DNA of 64,000 bases from Diprion similis. Lineage: Eukaryota; Arthropoda; Insecta; Hymenoptera; Diprionidae. This document shows, piece by piece, positions 11,160-23,675 of this stretch. The position numbers were made by a program, and so were the translations under genes. Location: NCBI RefSeq assembly GCF_021155765.1, contig NC_060116.1:10292001-10356000 (forward strand), written 5' to 3'. Positions within the stretch are counted from its first letter, which is position 1. Every line of letters begins with the position of its first letter. The notes under the pieces were generated by a model. It saw nothing but the letters and a program-made list of their open reading frames with translations. It was not told the origin of the DNA and ran no database searches.

Positions 11160-14100
11160 CACGTGTACACATAGAGGGGTTTGCTTTCTTAACACAGAGC
11201 GAGGGTCACTATAGGCTATTTATGTTTGTGGAATTTCGGTTCCATGTTAATTAAGTCATTAGCAATTGACGACAAGCTGTTTCGCGTTAGTTTCGCTAGT
11301 TCGACTTAACGATATAAATCAGGAAAGCTATAAGCTTATATTATGGAATTTCAAGGGACTTTCTATCTTAAGTACTAAATGTTCATCGATGTGAAAAATT
11401 TCTTTGATTTCGTTACAACTGTCCCTATATTTCGGCATCTATAACAAAGCTGTCAATCCGGATGAAGGAATAATTTTTGTCACTTCATGTTTTATACCCA
11501 TATATATCCTTGAATTCTGTTCTTGTGTCCTCTTCTCATTTTAAAAATGGTAATAACCAAACAATTCCTGTATAGTCAAAAGTATAAGATATCGCAATAA
11601 AGCTTTAATTTTGCTCTTAAGAACTCGTAAACGGAGTATTGCTAATGCGAAAAATCTTGACATTTTTTTCATCACACCAGGTATACACAACGTTTTTATT
11701 AATTAAAACGCATTACGGGTTCGTGTGGTGATTGCAAAAGAAAATAAATAAATAAACAAATAGATAAATCGACAGACAATGAGTGAAAAACTCAAGAGCA
11801 TTGTGTCGAAACTGAACCAGCTGACTGCGTGACGTTATTAGATTGTATTCTGAACCGACGGATTGTTCTCAAAAAGTTTAGATATTCCTTAAAATTTGAA
11901 AGTATAATATACCCACGATAAAAACTGGATAGCACATCTGTCGAAATCTCAAGTATACTGACAAAAAGGAATGTATAAAAAAGAGGGAAGGAAAAAGTAA
12001 AGAAAAATGAGTCAATTCTCCGCTGGATCGTTTGCGTGTGGATATCTAATTGTAAGTAAGTGTCCGCGCATGAGGACATAAGTATAGCCGATAATAAAGT
12101 TTGCCCCAATAAAAAATGATTATTTATTTAGTAGGAAAACTTTGCAACGATGTATGGCTCGCATTACGCATCGTCTCTTATTCCGAAGAGCTGAGTAACT
12201 GCACTTTGTACTTGTATGTACGTATATTACAACTCCTAATGGAACACAAATTCAGGGGCCTCGGACTTATGCAAGGAATCGATGAAGGCAAGGTCCTAGA
12301 GTTTATGACTGCTCTTGAGCTTTGACTAAATAATTGGCTACTATTATGATGCAACGATTACGGTTAGAAACCGTCGAGCAATCGAGTCTGCGTAAACTTT
12401 TCACGGCAATTTGCGTGTGGCGCTCAGGTTTAGCGCCTGTTAATATGCTTCTGTGCTTACGCGTGTGCGTATGTGTTGCGTGTTTGTGTAAACCGCAAAC
12501 TCATCAGCGAATGTCTAAACCCGTTCATTGACCAGTTTTTAAAACCTCTTTAAAATCTGATCTTGACCTACCTCAGCAAGTCGCTGTAAACACCCAGCAT
12601 TGCATGTGTGCATGTTCATCTACGTACACCTACGCACGTATTGCTATTCTCTATTTGTCTCTATGTTCGTATCTTTGCTTACAACTCCAGACCTACCGAA
12701 CCGATTTTGTTTTTTTGTTTTTTCTGTGGGTAGCTACAACGTCTGGCTAGATTTTAGACTTTGTTTCGTTAAAACCAGATCAATAGCTTCAGAGATATAA
12801 CGATGTTTGTAAGCCAGGTCGGAACAAGATCACACACTTATGCGAACGCTGACTAAAATCTTACAGATAGAGGAAAGTTATGCTGAAGTGTTTTCAAGGT
12901 CGCGATGACCTCTACAAAAAAGTCCGGAATAGCAGATGTCTATGGCGAATAGTTTTGCCACAAAGAGCATTTGAAAATATTCGCGGGTGGGGTCGCAACG
13001 GGCTGCTACTTACGTACCTATTATTGATATACGGAGGCGTTTATAATTCTGAGCTGAGGCGACATGATATCGAGTTGCAAGTGTAATGTTATTCAGGAAT
13101 GTGTCCGAGTGTAATAGCGAGTAATTCTAGTCTACTACGCATAAGAGTATTGATTATGTTTCGACATAGCGCTATTGACGCGTATAGTTATTTTCTCTAG
13201 TTCGATCGTCCAGTTTAATACGTGTTCAGAGATCGATCTGCGCTGCGGCGAAGTTTGAAAATGTTTGAAAAAACGTTGTACAAAAGTGGAAAGTATATGA
13301 TTCGTGAAACTTTATTCATATCTGAGCGCAGGATCACTCAGTTAGGCGTGTGTCATGATACGGTGAAGTAATTATGAGCGTATCGGTAGAGTGATTTGAA
13401 AAACCGCTTTGACGGATAATATTTACGTTTTAAAATTAAAGGCGACCTTGCCCCTTGGTAGCCATTTTGCCGCCCAACAAATATGGCCGTCCAAGAAACA
13501 AGAAAATTTCTATTATTTTTAATAAATTGCGTACCGTAAGCCCAGAAAGGTGTGTTAAGGCTTGTTTGGACAGCTAACAAACATTCTTGGATATATTTTC
13601 ATACGTACATGTATCGTTTAACCCCCGAAATGTCGCTAAATAATAATAATTTATCAAAGTGTGTTCGCGTGTGACATATAACCTAAGATTTGTTTCTGTG
13701 CTTTTCTGTGACAATCGCTACTGCTTTCACTGCTCCGTGACAAGTGTTTATAGAGCCTCATGTTATTATCGAATATAAGGCAATCGGTATCACAACGAAG
13801 TTTTAGCAAATGTACAGAAAAAAGTTTAAGAAAAAAATGTGTTATTTTTATTATTTGTCATATTATTTACATTTATAACCCCTAAAAAAGCGTATATACT
13901 TTTTTTTTCTCCCTATTTTCTTCTTTTATTTACCCAAGCAACTAAACAGAACAAATATTCATAATCTCGTATAGATTAAATTAATTCTCGGTGTTGAATG
14001 ATATGGTTTTCCTTATTATAACCAAGCTTTTCGTTAACTGTGCTAACAAATAATCGAGAAAAAATACGAAATTGTATATGATATTGAAGAAAAATTAAAA

Positions 14101-14200
14101 AAATTAACACACTAAAAAGGAAGGAAAACCTTAATTAAACCAGCAACGCTACACCTGTATATTGTACATACGATAATTTCGTCCAAAATATCAGAAAACG

Positions 14201-17200
14201 ATGGATGAGCGACGGGTAGCTGATTACTTCGTCGTCGCCGGACTTCCGGGACAAGACGATAATTTTTCAACCGATGAGAACAACGAAAGCAACAAGCTGG
14301 AGGACTGGTGTCAGGAAGGAACGCATCTGAAGGACACTCACATGCAGGCTCCCATCACCGACCTGGCCATTATATTTCCAGCTCTGGGGGAAACTTGTCC
14401 CGAGGATTATACTCTTTTGAGTAAAACAGTGACTGGTTTTCCGGCAGATTTAAACCACGGAAGCCTCAGAACAAACGAATGCTATATTTGTTACAAGAGA
14501 GGCAGGGACAAGCCACCTTTGGTCGATATCGGTACGCACCATAATTTATAAATTATACCGTTACCTCTGCATAATATTTATCTTTCCCAGAGCTTCCAAG
14601 GTCACAGAATTATGTTCAAATTTGGTGGAATATGTAGAAAAATGATGCAAATGTAAAGAAATTTTTTATAATCTTATATGTATGAACGTTCTGTCTTTTC
14701 TGTCGCTTCAAATATATCTGAATGATAATTTCTGCTAACAAATGTAGAATTATCTATCTATACATTTATACAGGCGTTTTTCTTTATACATAGTTAAAAC
14801 CTTGATGATAGTTACGATTAGAAGAATTAAGGACAATTCTGTTTCAGGAGTCATATACGACGGCAAAGAACGTATAATGCCCGACGCCGAAGTGGTGTTT
14901 GAGACCCCGGATGGACATGTTGCAAATGTAAATAACTCGACATCACGAATTTTTGTTACCTATAGAAGAGCCAGTCCCAAAATGCCATGCAACAGTCTGG
15001 TGGTTACGGATATATGTGTGATATTGACAAACAAAGGAGAGTGTCAGCCTCACGCATTTTGCGTTATAAACAAAAATCTGAATAAAGGAATGCTGGGGAG
15101 CGATGTGTTTTTGTGTTACAAAAAATCTATGAACCGAGCCAATTTGATATCTTTCAAGCCTGCGATATTGTACAAGTATCCTATAAAAGACTACGACAGT
15201 TTTATGTTTCCCAATTCTGTCGCCATGTTTTGCTTGCCGATGGGTGCCACCATTGAATGTTGGCCAAAGTTGGCATGTAAACCAAAACCCGTATTTTCCA
15301 CGTTTGTATTAACAGTAGCTGATGCAGCCCAAAAGATATATGGATCTGCCATCACGTTTTACGAAGAAATTGAGCCAGTATTAAAGGACCCGAGTAATTC
15401 TAATTCTCACGATATTTTGGAACTTTATCCGAAGAATGAAAAAAACTCAAACTGTGGTAGGTACCTAGTTGGTGGTATTACAAAATATAATTTTTGATTA
15501 TCACTAAATTCAGATGCTATCTTATTTTTTATCGATTCTTTCTTCAAGTGCATTACTCTTCCAGCAGATAACATAGACGATTCAACGCTGACAGGGAATT
15601 CAGCGGAGGATGAAAAGGTTGATATACGAAAGATAAGGAATTATAAAAAACTTGGTATTTTTGATAAGTTGAGTCAGTCGCAAATCGACAAGCTGCAATT
15701 CGAGGATCCGAATACTCAGTCGTTGAACATCAGTAAATCGATATGTATTCTCTCACATTGGCCATTTTTCGACACATTTGAAAAGTTTCTCGTCTTTCTA
15801 CACAGTATGGTTAATGGCAAGGAGCAAAATGTTCCCATTGAGAAATATATAGCTTATTTTCTCTGTGACATACCTTTTCCCAGTCCTCAGAGACCAAGAA
15901 TATTGGTTCAATTGAGTGGAGATGACAGATTGATTTTAACGCAACCTGAAGATCTTGCATTGCCAAGGTCAGGAGCGAGTTTCAGGCAATTGCTGATCAA
16001 TTTAGGACCAGACAATTGCTTGTTAATTCTTTTACTGATTTTAACTGAACAGAAGATATTGGTACATTCTTTGAGACCAGATGTTTTAACATCTGTGAGC
16101 GAAGCAATAGCGATGATCCTATTTCCGTTCAAGTGGCAGTGTCCTTACATACCGTTGTGTCCTTTGGGATTGGCCGAGGTAAATTCACTTAATTTAATTA
16201 ATTTAAATAAAAACAACAAAATATGCTTACTTCTGTTTGGAAGTTGAAGAGAAATTTCAGAGAACATACCAAAACATTATAAAATGATAAAATATGTTTC
16301 AAATCTATAATATATGTGCAAGTTTTGGATTCAGATGTCCTGTTGTTTTGTTTGATTATTCACTGTAGTTTCAATTTTGTTGAATGGGCCATTAATGTTC
16401 AAAAATTATTTAGGTACTCCATGCACCGCTGCCGTTCCTTATTGGTGTGGATTCTCGTTTTTTTGACTTATACGATCCACCAGCAGATGTGAATTGTGTT
16501 GATCTTGACACCAACAACGTCGCTATTTGCGATGATAAGAAGTACTTGAACATCAAATTGCTCCCTAAGAAAGCCGGTCGATCTCTGAAAAATAGACTGG
16601 AACTTCTTTATTCAAAGTTGATCAGCTTGGGTAGAAGTTATACATCTCAGAAAGGTATATTTTTTATCCAGTTTATAATAGCTGCTATAATACATATTAT
16701 TTCCCAATGTAATATATTAAAAAAATGATTTTTCATAGAACGAGGGGATGCAGATTTTAGCGTAGATCGCGAGTTTCAACAAAAACGGAAGGAACAAGCT
16801 TTAGAGCTGGAAATACAAGATGCTTTTCTTCGATTTATGGCCTTAATATTGAAAGGCTACAGATCGTTTTTACTGCCAATTACAAAAGCACCCACCGTTG
16901 GTTCAACGGACCCGACAAGCCTATTTAATATGCAAGCCTTTTTGAGAAGTCGCGATAAAGCTCATGCAAAATTTTACAGTATGCTAGTGCGCACCCAGAT
17001 GTTCATAAGGTAGATCACAGTGTTACGGGCAATTCAGTAATGTTATCGGTGGAAAAGTAGTACTTTTGATATGTCAAAATTTTTTAAGAAATACTAACAA
17101 CTTATTGTATATTTCCAGATTTATAGAAGAAAGAAGCTTTGTCTCAGATATGGATATGGCAGGCTTAGCATTTTTTGATGAGTGTACGGAACGAGTTGAA

Positions 17201-20200
17201 GAAGAGAGTGGTACGATTAGTTATGAAAAAACGAATGATGTTTAGTTCTGAAAATTATTCACATAGATTTTTATTATTCTACATATTTATATTAATTTCT
17301 TCAATTCAGGACCACTTTTGGAGTTAGATGAATCACAGCACAGTGAACGCACAGTATTTATTCCCCCCCCGGAAGCTGGAACAAATAAAAAAAAATTGAT
17401 CTACAAAACGTTCAAATTGAATCCTGATTTAATGAGGCCGCAGAAAAATCAGAGTTTGAAAAATCCAGCCCTTACTGCATTCAGCATGGTACCTGGAAGT
17501 CCGATGGCTCGTAGAACCAAGCATGAGATAAAAGTAGCTCAAAAAATGGCCAGAAAACAGGTGAGGCGAAAGAAAAATGTTGCACTTAGAAATCGAGGCT
17601 GCGGGTACAGAAGCACTTGTAAACTGTGTGTTATAGTAAATATCACCAAGCTCAATTCAGCAATAACTTTCTACTGAATTGAGGCGTAAATCGCAAAATA
17701 ATGTAGAACCACGTAAGGAAAATAATTTGTAATCATTTAACAGGCAGCTGTACCAGAACGATGGGCTAGATGTTTGTTGGGTACATGTTACAGTTTATGG
17801 TTTTTACATTTACCTGCTATGCTACAAGTGTCAAGCCAACCTGCAGCTATTTTGCATCAAGCCTATGAGTTACTTGTGAAAATGCAAAAATTACGAATGG
17901 ATCCGACTGAAGAGGTAATCCTTTGACCTGAAATTTACCATGTTTTTTTTCATAATTGAAATTTTATTTCAGTTTCTCAATAAATTCTCAGATGACTTTA
18001 ATTCAATTCTTCATTCTTTGCAGGTTTGCTACAGAGCTATGATGCAATTGTGTGGAGTTTATGGTCAACCTGTATTGGCTGTGAAATTATTGTTTCACAT
18101 GAAGCGCAGTGGAGTTCAACCTAATGCCTTGACTTATGGATTTTACAACAAAGTAAGAAAGCTTTTTATAACTAGAATAACATTTTTTTTTTGTTTTTTA
18201 AATATTATATACCTTCAACTAATAATATTGTGAGCCGCAAATTGAATATGTGACAATGATTGCTGGTTACAGGCTGTATTAGAGGCAACATGGCCATCTG
18301 ATATGACAAATTCCAGTCAATTAATGTGGAACAAGTTACGCAATGTTATTGTCGGGGCTGCTTTGTTCAAAAAAGCTGGAAAAAAAGGTGCCAGAAGGAG
18401 ATTGAGTGCAGCGACGGATGTGCACAGCGTGGATGGCAAGAGTAGTGAGACTTTGGAACATGCTATATCTCGGTCTAGCCTTGACAGTGCGCATTCACAA
18501 GATTTGGATGCAGCAGGCAGTGATTGTAAGTAAATCGTATTAGCTAGCACAGCAAAGTAAAAACTTTGATAGTCAGTGAGAATAGTGATATAGAATTGAA
18601 ATGCTTATTTATCTGCATCTTGTGTGCATGTTCTAGCTTTGATCGGCAGCATTGTTCCTGATTTACCAGTATTCGGACTTGCGGAGACGAAAATGAAATT
18701 CTTACGTCAAAATAGTATTGTCAAAGACCAAGGGGCTGCTCTAAGTACGTCTCAGCCAGAAGCACTTAACCGATCATCTAGTAATCCGAGGTAAGGATCT
18801 TCACATCTTTGTCAAATATAATGAAAATAGAAGAATTGCAACATTATGCTTAGCGGTTTCTTCCACGATCAAACCCAGAATGATTTATTTACATTTCAAG
18901 GCTAGTCCGAAATCTTGAATCACCACTGAAAAGCCCCGTCAGAACACCTGTTACTGAAAATGACCCTCTCGGAGCTCTACTTAATGATGAAACTCCAGTC
19001 GTATCGCCGTCTGGGGAAAATGATTCAAACTGCTCAACAAGTACCTTGACCATACTTAATAATGTAACAGAGGAGCGTGCCGGGGGACCATTATTATTCA
19101 GAAGGTATTTTCAATTCGTTTGTCAATACTTACCTCATTTCTGGTGTCAGATTTGAGACCATTAAAATGGTCATAAAAAGTCTTGAAGTAACTAAATAAA
19201 CGATTCATTTGAAATTTAAATGCATTTCCAGCAATGTTTTACCTAGAAGTGCTACGTTTCATCAGGCAGTCGATGAAGGTGGACCAATAGTTGGTGGACA
19301 TTTGCAAAGAAGTGAAACCATGCCTCACTCCGTCGCTCAACAAGGTGAACAAGAAAGAGATAGAGACAGATTGGAGTTTGGTAGTCTTTGGGCACAGAAT
19401 AAAGACAGTGTAACCTCTAGCCTGTCGAGCCTAGGATCTAGTCTCAAGCTTAGTTTTGGGTAAGCAAAAATGTTAAATTTCCATTTCATTTGAACTTCAA
19501 CAAGGATATAGATCACAGTCAGAATTTTCATTATCAATTCACGTAATTATTAATTCACACACGTAAACGTCCATTTATGGTTAAATTTTTATTTCTTCAT
19601 TATTACTATTTGTCAATTTATGATTAGATCACAATATTAATTTCAAAAATATTTCTAACATTTAATACTTTTCACTCTCAACATTTTCCTGTGTTCATCG
19701 ACTTATCATGCGTATCGAAATTTTATGATTATTTTGCATGCTCTTGTGTGTGCTTTTTTTTAATAACGTAGACGGTATTCTACCGGAGGCCTGCCATTTG
19801 CTAAAAATAAGGAGTTAATATCATCCAATCAGCTCATCGAGTCCTTAAGTTTGTCCAATTATATCAGGTATGTAACATTTACTTAACATTTGAAATTCGC
19901 AAGGAGGACATAACTTTGAGCATGATTTATTTATTGGATGCGGTTGTTAACATTTGAAACCACTTGCCAAACTTAAGGATTATCAACTTGCTTGCGTGTC
20001 ATATCAACTCACGATAATATGTAGTAGCTCTAATGATATAAATCACTGTAACGATGTTGAAACTGTTCACTCATTTCTCTTAGTCCCTCAAGTTTGACTG
20101 GAAAGAAGTCAAACGAACTGATACTAGGAGGATTGAATAGCTTGAAATCTGCTGCGACTAGTGTTGCAAAAAAATTCGATGAAATAAAGGAAGCTATCTC

Positions 20201-21706
20201 TGCTACCAGTACTCCAGTAAAATCAAAGGAACGTGAACAAAGATTAACTTATGGAATTTCTCACGAATCTTTGGATTCACTGACGGATGGGTCACAGCAA
20301 GATCGTAATGAGATACCTGCCAGAGGTTCCGGTGCGTACTTTCTTTGTTTGTAATTTATAGTGAATTTTGGCAATAATGAGAATTTGCAAGCTTCTCTTA
20401 ATATTTACCATCAATCTCAAAATTCGTACAATCGATTGAGTATTACTAATTCCCTGAATTACAGGGGATTCGAACGCAGATCTTGGTTCTTTGTCTGAAT
20501 TAGCCGATTGTTTGTATCCGAGGGGTTCTAGGGACTTAGAAGAACGCATGGCAATAGAATTAGTCTTATCTACTGCTAGCAGGTGCCATAATTGTGCGAC
20601 TATTATGTATGACGAAGAAATAATGGCTGGCTGGCAGCCAGAGGATTCAAATTTGAATACAGTTTGTCAATTTTGTGATAAAGCTACAGTACCACTTTTG
20701 ACAGTAACTATATTGGATTACAGGTATGAAAACGATATTGCAGATTATTTATTTCTTCAATCTCTCTTTACGTATTTGTTTTACGTAATGATTCTAACAT
20801 TTTTTTAGGCGTGAGGAGCGTGAGCTAAATGATCCGTTAACCGGAGCATTGATGGAACTCTTAGAACAACCAAAGGAATTGGAAGAACCAATCACAGTCC
20901 CATACTTAAATCCGCTCGTTCTTAGGAAAGAATTAGAAAGTGTCTTAAGCCAAGAAGGAGATTCGTGCCTTACCAAGCACAAATTTATACAGGAACATCC
21001 CATAGTATACTGGAATTTGATTTGGTACTTTGAACGAATTAATCTGAGCAGTCATTTGCCCGAGCTCTGGTTCAATAATAACCAGGATTTGAAGAGTAAT
21101 TCCCAAAGTAATTCACCATTGGTTGGCGTTAGAACGCTTTGGGATAACGAGAAATTACATATGGATCGTTTGCCTATGTACATTCAATGGAAGACAAACA
21201 GTACAGAAGATCGAACGTAAATATATATCACAGTAACTAATTTTAATCAGGCCTACTTTATAATTAGTTAGCTTAACGAAAAATATTACCTTATTACACA
21301 GATTAATGCAGTCTGTTATAACAAATGTGCGCTGCAACGACTTAGCGGAACCTATAAGAAGATTGGCTCTGGAGAGGCATAAAAACAAAATGGACGAAAA
21401 CAACCCAATTTCTATATACAGAGACATTCTGTTTTTAGTATTCACAGTCTTGGGACGTGGAAATATTGATCAAAGTATGCTATTGGAGTGAAAAAATTCT
21501 CAACAGTATTTTTAGTCGCAAGATCTTATAGATAGCCATTTTATGCATGTAACACTTTGGTATTTGCAGGTGCATTTGATCGGGAATATAATCAGTCACT
21601 GGAAAGACTAACGGAAAAGGAAGAAAAGTTATTGTTGAAAACGGATGCACCCCCAGCTACTATGGCACTATATTGCAGGCATTACTTCAAGCCACTCAAC
21701 GTATGA
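14201..21706 (+). CDS. DENN domain-containing protein 4 (Crag-like Rab GEF), complete
   Basis: A guanine-nucleotide exchange factor of the DENND4 family. Drosophila Crag activates Rab10/Rab11 and directs basement-membrane and rhodopsin trafficking. Nineteen exons: 14201-14531, 14848-15456, 15565-16178, 16414-16654, 16739-17009, 17119-17210, 17310-17560, 17744-17914, 18024-18152, 18273-18525, 18637-18790, 18901-19104, 19232-19459, 19772-19867, 20084-20331, 20465-20723, 20809-21216, 21302-21474, 21570-21706. All phases agree and the protein is 1622 aa, the family length. It opens with the family's [16 protein letters not shown] start. The MABP-like region and uDENN fall in exons 1-2, cDENN in exon 3 and into exon 4, and dDENN in exons 4-6. 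A pentatricopeptide-like helical pair lies at about residues 861-903. A serine-rich middle carries likely phosphosites, and there is a Cys-pair motif (CHNC and CQFC) in exon 16. The C-terminus ends with the family's [17 protein letters not shown] tail. The assignment is firm. Confidence 0.95.
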
Positions 21707-23675
21707 ACAAACTAATTGAATTACTTTAAGAGTACCTGTAATGGGTATACGAAGAGATAAGCTGGTCTCACTCACCATTCAAAACTTAATGTTTTTTGGA
21801 TAATTGAACAAATTTGAAAGTCTTTTCTTTATTCATATCGTTATGATATCCGAATGTGAAGCAGCTGATGAACGAGACAATACATCTCTTTATTGTTTGA
21901 CTGTTAGCAAGACTTGATAGTTATACACTAATAATTTGTTAAGTTGAGTGATATAAAAATAATTGATTTTCAATGAACTTTACTACTGCGTAACCACAGG
22001 ATGGTTCAGAGATACAATTTTGTTACTTGGTCAATTAGCTATCAAGAGTTTATATTTCTCAGTAGTGATAAAGAATAACTTTGATTCAATTTCTACTTTG
22101 GCATCATTCTGTGTATTTAGAGCATAACAACGTGAGAAGCGTGCTTATATTGACTAACGTTTCGAATTTATTTAGACATTCGTAAGTACGTAATTCATAA
22201 TCTCGAATGTCTTACAGTTCAATCTAAGAGTATGTACCGTATTGACCTGATTACAAAACAAAGGTTTCCTCTAATTTGAAATTTGAATGTAGATTAGGTT
22301 AATGTAGCTAGACAAAAATACTGCTTCTGCAATTATTGCTCAAGCTTGGTCAATGCTATACACCTATGAAACCTACTAAGTCTTGTTTGTAGGCCAAAGA
22401 TCGATATCTATATTTACTTGCAGCTATTGTCTTGTGTTAGGTGTCTCGGACAAGTGATTGAAAAATAGTGACCATGAGTAAAATTAGGGTATCCAAACGT
22501 TTTTAAGAATTATTTAGGTTTATTTTAAACTTACCATTCGCTAACAAATATACTGAGTAACTTATCGTTTTAAATCATAATTAATTATGTGTTATATAAC
22601 CTATGTTTGAAAATTGATGAAAATATAGACAATCTCGTCATCATAGAGCTTTTCAAGTGCCTAGAATGGTTTTGTACTCAGGTAGATACAGTAAGTCAAG
22701 GGAATATCTGTATCATGTAAACGTGATTTGAAATTAGAAATCTGTTTGTTCCATTCTTCAATAATCTTATTCGGTATGGATTTCAGTTAATAGACTATGA
22801 ACAGTAAATTTTATTCAAATTTATTAGCAAGTAGTGTGCTATTTGCCATTCTGGCACTGTCGGTTTTACAATGTTTCAAAGCTGAGCAAATAAGTACCGA
22901 ATGCAAGAACACTCTGTAAACCCAATTCTGTCACTGCTAGAGTATTTATTTCCTTCTACTCTTGGATTATACTTGTATATCGCAATTGGCATAAAAAATC
23001 TGTAGGTATTTAATTTTATGATTTGTAACAAAAGTGGAAAGTTCAAAAATTATTCGGCACTGATGAACGATTTTCCTTTGTCTGGGGATTTTTTCTACCG
23101 TAAGCTGCAGTATTATGCGACTATACATGGAAGTTGATGAGCAAATTATGCCAGAGTATTTAAGAATTGAAACTAGAATTGAAAAAACTCGTGATATAAT
23201 TTTTGATTGGTGATATATTGCTATCTTGTCATTTCATAGCACTTGAATTAAAATATGGCTCGCAATAAAAATGAAATCAATGTATGAGCAGGCTGATGCG
23301 TTTCTAATAACAAATTGTGTAATGTTTAAAATTTTTTCATATATTATACGAAAATGTTGATACTTAATTTTTGGGGCCTTTTGACCTTTTCACCTTTGAT
23401 ACAGCAAACAGATGTATATTCATTCATTATTGTATTGAAAATAGGCTAAGAAAATAAAAGCAGTTGAGGTATTTTATAAAAAAAAACGTATTTAGTAATT
23501 TATATTTATGTAACTCCGAAACAAATAATCTTAAGATATACTTGAAATGTGTAAGTTTTCCGTATGTTATTTTTTTGTCACCTGTAGGTTGAAACATAGA
23601 AACAAACATTTGGTGATACCAAAGATTGGTGACATATTAGCCATTATGCGTATACATCATCTCATTTGCTGAATT
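21707..23675. other. DENND4 3' UTR and intergenic sequence
   Basis: No coding exon is visible in this 2-kb AT-rich stretch. The first clear plus-strand poly(A) hexamers I noticed are ATTAAA at 23247-23252 and AATAAA at 23264-23269. DENND4 may therefore have a 3' UTR of about 1.5 kb, or use an unmarked site earlier. Confidence 0.45.

Larger units (their letters stand above)
8932..14200. other. Intergenic region between the divergent CSP and DENND4 genes
   Basis: I see no supported coding exon on either strand. The open frames at about 9.9-10.2, 12.1-12.8 and 13.4-13.6 kb lack recognisable domains and consistent splice sites. The region holds a GA-rich tract, two perfect palindromes and a hairpin (separate entries). 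It lies between a minus-strand and a plus-strand gene and so must include both promoters; untranslated first exons of DENND4 may lie here but cannot be placed. Confidence 0.55.

Noticed and set aside
12116..12800. Three successive short plus-strand frames
   Set aside because: They do not connect in phase, show no homology, and one is inflated by GTGTGCGT repeats.
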